Assembly (NCBI RefSeq): GCF_030272615.1
Contig: NC_081407.1
Location: 317,222,456-317,286,455, forward strand
DNA from: Cryptomeria japonica
Taxonomy: Eukaryota; Streptophyta; Pinopsida; Cupressales; Cupressaceae
Reading direction: 5' to 3'
DNA: 64,000 bases
This document shows positions 57,913-64,000 of this stretch, piece by piece (within the stretch, counting starts at the first letter, position 1; the number at the start of each line of letters is the position of its first letter). The notes below the pieces were generated by a model, which saw nothing but the letters and a program-made list of their open reading frames with translations, did not search any database and was not told the DNA's origin. A program made the translations under genes and the position numbers.

Positions 57913-58680
57913 TGTAGACACCTAAAATTGTCATGTCTAATTAAATAAATATTTTATTTATTTAATTATCTAAGCCTAATTCTTCTATTAATTAAATAAA
58001 TCTTTATTTATTTAATTAATTCATTTATCTTCTTCTAACCTTATCTCTCATTTAAATAAATACCTTTATTTATTTAAATTATCCTTTTTCCTAAATTAAA
58101 TAAATATTTTATTTAATTAATTAATCCCACTTCCTCTATTAATTAAATAAATCTTTATTTATTTAATTAATTCATTAGCCTTTTCCACTTATGACACATG
58201 TCATTCATCTCTTAATTCATACACTACCTACCCTTTCATTATTTTATTATTTCCTTTACCTACCCTCTAATCATAGCCGACCTCTTTTACACCTCTCAAT
58301 CTTATCCTTCCATTTCTTAAAGTGTCTTCTATATAAGGAGATGCTTCCTTCATTATCAAACCCACCCTTGACTACTTGACTACACTACGCTTTTGAACAT
58401 ATGCGATCCTACTTGCAACCACATTTCCGTTCTTTGTTGAGCTCTTGTGCACATAAAATCTGAGAGCAAATATATCAAGCAAGATCAATGGAGATAGGAA
58501 GAATGGAGATCCAAACCCTATTGGACATGTGATGGTATAATCTTTGTGATTTCATTTGATTTGCATTGTTTTAGGTAATCTTCATATGTTATGGTGGATC
58601 TTTGTTGTTGTTATTCTAGGGTTTTGTGATTGAATTCTTTTAGTCTTTCAATATTGTTGTATCCATTTTCACCATATACA
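57913..58680 (+). repeat. 5' LTR of the plus-strand gypsy element
   Basis: It starts TGTAGACACCTAAAATTGTC and ends CACCATATACA at the primer site. The first 250 bases are repeated AATTAAATAAATCTTTATTTA-like phrases, with near-copies at about 57945-58025 and 58135-58175. A TATA box lies at 58328-58338. Confidence 0.88.
58328..58338 (+). promoter_or_regulatory. TATA box of the plus-strand gypsy LTR
   Basis: TCTATATAAGG, a strong plant TATA box about 415 bases into the LTR. Transcription would start some 30 bases downstream. Confidence 0.75.
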
Positions 58681-58682
58681 TT

Positions 58683-58701
58683 TTGGCACGCCCGGTGGGA
58701 C
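58683..58701 (+). promoter_or_regulatory. Primer binding site of the plus-strand gypsy element
   Basis: TTGGCACGCCCGGTGGGAC follows the LTR end directly. It differs from the site of the minus-strand relative (TTTTGGTGAACCCGACG), so the two may use different tRNA primers despite similar gag proteins. Confidence 0.82.
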
Positions 58702-58779
58702 TCTTGTCCCTTTTGCATTTAACATTTTTGTTGTAGATGTTGTGTTTGAAGTTGTAGATCTGACATTTTTGACAACATT

Positions 58780-60460
58780 TTGACATTTTCGCATTTGCGC
58801 ACTTTCGGATCGCGTTTTTTATTTTCTGCCGCATCTGTGACATCTGGAACTGCATCTGCATCCTCGACAGTATTTTTTTTTTTGATGATTCCAAAAACCG
58901 CGTCTGTGTTCCTTAGTCACGTATGTGGTGTTTTTAGATGCGTCTGTGTCCGAAAGCTGCGTTTGAGTTCTGAAACCACATCTGTGTTTCACAGAAGCGC
59001 GTCTATGTCAAAGAGCCGTGTCTGTGTTTGGGGTAACCGCGTCTATGTGCGTTGATTTCATTTTTGGAGTTTTATTGATTCGGTTTTTGGGTCATTTAAT
59101 GTTTCAGATCTGGTTTACTTTGAGCTAACATCTTCAGATCTAGCTAACGAAATTGGTGCAACTTGTCTTGAAAGCAAAATCATTTTGTTGAAGACCCCTA
59201 TTTTCACAAAGTCTTTTGGATCTAAAATTTACCTAACTTGTGTGCTTGCAGGAAGGGGTGATTATTTCAAACAATCCAAACTACTAATAAATCTTTGTTG
59301 TAGGTCCTTGGCAAGGGTTTTTGATCTTTATTGTGTGCCTTGTTTTCATAGACTAGAAAACACTTCAATTGGTGCACTAAAATTGAACCATTGTCTTTTG
59401 TGTCTTGTGCAATAGGCTCTTTTTGTTTAATCTTTAGAGGGCTTGTCTTCCTGTGTGGTCATTAGGACTACTAGTGAGAAGAGAATGACCCAAGTGGTAG
59501 CGAGAAAAACCCACCTCTTTCAAACCACTATAAACAATTGTATTCATGGTGAAAACTATGGATAACATGTGCTGATTAGTTCATACTGACACTATGTCTC
59601 CCCATAAACCCGTTTGGTCAAATTTATTTAATCAGTTGTAGGGCGTAATCCCTACCGACTGGGAGCCTTCTATATTTACAGAGCTGAAAGTGCCACATGT
59701 ATGGCCACACGAGCGGATGCCCTTACTAGCACCTTTTTGTTTTAGAAGCCCAAATCCTTCTAGTTGTTGGGGCAGGAGGTCGGACCTCTGGTAGTGGCCC
59801 ACACACATACGGTTCTTAGTAGAGATACAAAGTTCGCCACGGGGAGTTTTCATGGGGACTGATGCTTGGCTGACCCGAGAAGTGAGTGCCGAGGGTGGAG
59901 CCAGTGAGGTCAAGCATCTAAGTATCCGCTCTGAATAGCGTAGCCTCGGGGGTAAAACCCCATGTGGGATCAACAACTATTGTCTTGGCCAGCCATAAGA
60001 ATTGTGCTTGACTTATTTTAAACATTCAAACATTCAAGACCAAACATCAAAACATTGTGTCTTTTGTGTCTTCAAGTGTATGCAAAACAATTTTACATCA
60101 AACAACACACTTTCTTTGAGTCATTTTTTTGGAGTCTAGACACTTGCAAAAATTGAGTCTTCATCAACACTGTGTCCTCTTGTCATGAAAAATAGTCAAA
60201 CAGTCAGATTTGGTCACAACAAAACAACTTCACAGATTGGAAAAAATTGCACAAATTTTGTAGAAACGCATCTATGTCTGACATAATAGCGTCTGTGTCG
60301 TATAACCGCATCTGTGCAGGACAAAAAAGCGTCTGTGTTCTTAGAATCAACATTGCAGTTACAAAATCTCAGAAACACATTTGTGTTAAACAGAACCACG
60401 TCTGTGTCAGGAAATCGCGTCTGTGCAGTATACAAGCGTCTCTGTGTTCAGAATTGAAAA
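58780..60460 (+). repeat. Repeated GCGTCTGTGT motifs in the gypsy leader
   Basis: Words of the form CGCGTCTGTGT or GCATCTGTG recur about every 20-30 bases in two clusters, 58795-59050 and 60265-60455, roughly a dozen and ten times. The spacers are unrelated. No gene is supported across 58703-60938. The motif layout looks like a set of protein or RNA binding sites. Confidence 0.65.
59450..59990. other. GC-richer leader block between the two motif clusters
   Basis: The block has higher GC and several short inverted pairs (for example GGGTAAAACCCCATG). A minus-strand ORF (59632-59976) spans it but shows no family and has no reason to be expressed. It may be a structured RNA region such as a packaging signal; this is inference. 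Confidence 0.35.
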
Positions 60461-60938
60461 CTTTTATAGTCCAGCAAACAAACACAGTCAGTTTCAAAAT
60501 TCTTGAGCTTCCTAGGTTATTTCTCTAGGGTTTTCATCTAGCATTCAACCTGTCTTTGGGTCTCACATAGTCCATCATTACTTTACGCCTTGCATTACAT
60601 TCACATTTGTCTAAACTTGAGTCAAAAGAGCACTTGTTTGTCCTCATCATACTTTGTCAACACACTACATACAACAACACTTTTCTAAGGGGTCCCTCAT
60701 CAAGGTCTATCACCTTTGGGTCTCATTTGGTCTTACTTAGAGTCAAGGTCAACTTACCTCATCAAGAGAAACTATCCTCTCTTTGGAAGTCACACCTACT
60801 CTACTACATACATACTTGGTCTTACACTTTGGACATTGCAAGTAAACTTCAGATTCATTTACATTCCATTCAAATCTTAGTCTTCCATACTCTTTCCATT
60901 TTCATCTAGTCTCACAAATCTTGGCCAATACCTAGTTC

Positions 60939-63900
60939 ATGGTTGAAACCCGTTCCCAAAAATCTAGGAGAGAAACTAAAGAGGCTCAAGAGTCCACAAA
61001 CATGAGTTCCTATGAGTATGACAATGATATCTTTTTCAATTCTGATCATACTACATTATGTGACATGGATGCTTATAGAAACATGCCAAATGTTGAGCAC
61101 ATGGACACTACAAACAACAATGATACACACAATGATAATATGGACAATTTTTCCATACATTCAGTAGATGTGGAAGAATCCATTATGGATCCCCTTTTCA
61201 ATCAATTGATTGAGGAAATAATGAGGAGAGATAGACAATACTTCTTACAAATGATGGCACAAAGTGGAGCCAAGATCCCTCATGATTTTGACATGTCTCA
61301 AATAATGGAACATAGACCTTTGCAACAAACTCATTCCAACATGGATCAAAGGAGGCCTAATAGTGGAGGCAATAGAGGACCACATATGGTGCCTGAATCA
61401 CCATCATCTTTGTTTCAAAAACCAGAGGTCCCACATACAAATGGTCAAACATATGATACTCACATTCGTAGACCATTATGGAAGTCTTATGCGGAAAAAT
61501 ATGCTCAATCACATACCAATGCTAAGGATCAACCACCAAAGCAATTGGATATTCAAAGGCATGCTCAAAATTTGGACACAAGGAAACCCCATGTCAAATT
61601 TGGGGGCAACACATTAGAGCATGACATGCCTGTAGAGTATGGTATACATTGACAAAGCAGGTATTCCATTCCTCATCATGACTCTATACCAAGTGGTCCT
61701 TATACACAACATCATTATAGACCTCCTCCATATGAACATGTGTATGATCAATATCATCCATATATGCAACATGCTCCTCCTCCAATTGGTGCCTCAAGCA
61801 TGGGGTATGGTCCAAGAAGTTGATCTCCACCTAAGAGCAATTTGGAGCAACAAATCAGGGACTTACAAAAGAAAATGGAGGACATAAATACACCAAAGCC
61901 AACATACACAATGAGAGACATATGTCCTTATCCATTTGACAAGAGCATTGCAATGCCTCCTTTTCCTACACACTTTCTGACACCTAAGTTTGATAAGTAT
62001 AGAGGAAAAGGAGATCCTAAGGCACACATAAGACAGTTTTTCAGAGCTTGCATTGAGGTAGCTTCAGAAGAGACATATTTGATGAGATTATTCCCACAAA
62101 GCTTAGGTGATCAAGCTATGGAATGGTTCTCTCAACTCCCACCTAGAATTAAGTCATGGGGTGACTTAGCAGAGGCATTTATTCAACATTTCTCCTACAA
62201 CATAGAGACAGACATATCAGTCACTACTTTGTGCAACACTAAGAAAAAAGATGGAGAGTCTTTTTCATCATTTTTACAAAGATGGAAGAATCGAGCTAGC
62301 AGATGCTCTTGTGAAATCCCACAAAAACAAATGGTAGAAATGTTCACTCAGAATGTTAACAAAGACATTGGTTATGACCTAAGGAAAGCTTGTTTGTCCA
62401 CCTTCAAGGACGTCATTGAAAAAGGCTTAGCAATAGAGAAGGTCCTAATTGAACAAGGAGTCATTAAGATATTCAAGGAAAACAAAGATAACTTTAAAGA
62501 AAAAGATAAGCCAAGATTTTGGAACAAAAACAAGAACACAGTCAATGATGGTGTTGTTGATGCCAATACGGTGCAACCCAAAATCATTTTTTCGGGATCA
62601 AGCTCTACAAACAATCAAGTGTATACTCAAACAACTTCTAGATCACGAAGGAAGTATACCCCATTGGGAGAACCACTTGAGTCAGTCTTCAAGAAGCTAG
62701 TGGCAAACAAAGTAATCACTATTCTAGATTTTCCTCCATATGAGCCAAAGGTCAAACCAAATTGGTGGAATGATGATGAGTATTGTGAATTCCATAAGAG
62801 CAAGGGTCATAAGATAGGAAATTGTCATCGACTGAAGAACATCATACAAGATCTCATTGATAGAGGTGACATTGAGATTGAAGGACACTCATCCAATCAA
62901 GAACATGAAATGTTTAAGGAACCATTCCCAAAGCATGACAAGGGAAAAGCTGCAGCCACAGATGATCAAACCAACTATACCAGAGCATCTTATAACTATG
63001 ATTCAACTATCAATCACATCTTGATGGACAATTATGTCTCTACCATTATCATCAAGGACAAAAACCCTAAGAATTCTACCCAGAGACCCAAGATTGTCCT
63101 AAACGGAATTGGATCTTCTTCCGAACCTACCTCTGAATGTCATGTTACAACCCGTCGAGGTAAATTCACTTTGCAAGGTGCTCCAGCTAAAAACACCGCT
63201 TCCTCATCAACCAAACCTAAGTATGACCTTGTAGAACAATTAGGGAAGACACCCGCACTCATCTCCATCCTTGAGCTTTTACGCATATCCCCCGCACATA
63301 AAGCTATTCTTGACAAAATCTTGAGAGACATTGTCGTTCCTATTGATCTGAATGTGGACCAGTTTCAAGCCATGGTGGGATACCTTTCCATTCCACACTC
63401 TCTTACATTCACAGAAGCCAATGACGCCTCCGTGAGCCAACCACATAATGCACCACTACACATTGAAGCCTTCATACACAAACATCAAATAAAACGAGTC
63501 CTGATAGATGGAGGAGCAGGTCTAAACATTTGTACATTGAGCACTATTAAACAATTGGGATATTCTGATAAAGTTGTGAATTCTACAAACAAAATCACCA
63601 TCAAGGCATATGATGATGAAGAGCGTTCATCCAAAGGCACAGTCACCTTGCCTCTCAGGGTTGGGCCAGTTACAAAAGATGTGGTTTGTCATGTCCTTGA
63701 CCTTGATCTCACATACAACATACTCTTGGGACACCCATGGATTCATGAAATGAGTGCAGTCCCATCTACATATCATCGATGCATCAAGTTTCCACACAAT
63801 GGAGTTGAAGTGACTATCAAAGCTGACCCAAATCCATTCATATATTGCAACAATTTGTGACCTACATCAGAAATAACAATCCCAGTCAATCAAGAAGCTA

Positions 63901-64000
63901 TTCCTTCATCAGCATATGTGGATCCAGAATCATTGAAAGCTTCTACATCAAAACAAGCAGAGATAAAAGAAAAGTTCAAGATTAAAGACATGGGATGTGG
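60939..64000 (+). pseudogene. Gypsy gag-protease, nearly intact, runs off the window
   Basis: The ATG at 60939 gives MVETRSQKSRRETKEAQ. In order: QLIEEIMRRDRQYFLQMMAQ, a linker with two in-frame TGA stops (61650-61652 and about 61824), the gag core (CPYPFDKS, KYRGKGDPKAHIRQFF, MRLFPQSL, MEWFSQLPP, KSWGDLAEAFIQHF), a Cys-His motif (CEFHKSKGHKIGNCHRL, near 62795), and an aspartic protease (VLIDGGAGLNICTLS, near 63505) with Asp kept. A third TGA ends the reading at 63860, after which the same frame stays open to 64000. All three stops are TGA, as expected if CGA codons had lost a methylated C. There is no frameshift, so this is the best-kept gag in the window. Confidence 0.93.

Larger units (their letters stand above)
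57913..64000 (+). mobile_element. Plus-strand Ty3/gypsy-type element, 5' part
   Basis: The 5' LTR (57913-58680) is followed by a primer site, a 2.2-kb leader and a gag-protease region that leaves the window. Its gag matches the minus-strand element at 1-1975 block for block. Reverse transcriptase and the 3' LTR lie beyond the window. The LTR begins 120 bases upstream of the readable N-terminus of the CWC22 copy, so this element may have truncated that copy. Confidence 0.9.

Noticed and set aside
59632-59976. 114-codon minus-strand ORF in the gypsy leader
   Set aside because: It lies antisense in a leader region with no promoter, motif or partner; it is more likely a chance ORF in GC-richer DNA.

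Overview
This window reads as a stretch of nested, decaying transposable elements in a large plant nuclear genome. Nearly all recognisable coding sequence belongs to Ty3/gypsy-type, Ty1/copia-type and L1-type retroelements, plus one DNA-transposon-like multi-exon locus and one intronless copy of a spliceosomal gene. No intact host gene, rRNA, tRNA or CRISPR array is visible. The base composition (AT-rich, with most CpG sites lost) and the long, deeply nested LTR elements suggest a gymnosperm such as a conifer, but the species cannot be fixed from the sequence.

Region 1 (1-19174). A minus-strand gypsy-type element occupies the left end: gag at 1-1975, a long repeat-rich leader at 1976-4880, a primer binding site at 4881-4900, and a 5' LTR. 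That LTR is split into three pieces (4901-5369, 11986-12548, 18799-19174) by two later insertions. One is a 6.6-kb non-autonomous copia-like element (5370-11985, TSD GATTG). The other is a full-length L1-type LINE on the minus strand (12549-18798, 19-bp TSD).

Region 2 (19175-26415). This is an older plus-strand gypsy-like remnant: T-rich non-coding DNA with an array of short hairpin motifs, a decayed unrecognised coding region (21171-22725), a non-coding block with a TATA box, and a decayed gag-protease (24041-26415).

Region 3 (26416-39303). A minus-strand copia element (3' LTR 26416-28154; pol 36217-38213) was split by a complete plus-strand copia element (29077-36216, TSD CTGTC/CTGCC). The outer element stops at 38214, where a CG-rich, CACTA-starting segment begins. 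A 459-bp inverted repeat (38801-39259) follows.

Region 4 (39304-49344). Mostly unrecognised DNA that holds a complete small non-autonomous LTR element (41417-45664, TSD CCATC) with 1.5-kb LTRs and a 175-codon ORF. A block with a duplicated 244-bp unit, a lone copy of one arm of the inverted repeat and a 45-bp triplicated repeat follow.

Region 5 (49904-57794). A minus-strand multi-exon locus joins a transposase-associated-like zinc motif, an acidic exon, a SET-like domain and a Ptta/En/Spm transposase-like domain. Upstream of it on the same strand is an intronless, broken copy of the splicing factor CWC22.

Region 6 (57913-64000). The 5' part of a plus-strand gypsy element, related to the one at the left end: LTR, PBS, a 2.2-kb leader with repeated GCGTCTGTGT motifs, then gag-protease running to the window edge.

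The elements do not form a pathway. Gag, protease, integrase and reverse transcriptase belong to separate, mostly dead elements. The locus in region 5, ORF2 of the 5370-11985 element and the 175-codon ORF are the parts least explained by known families.
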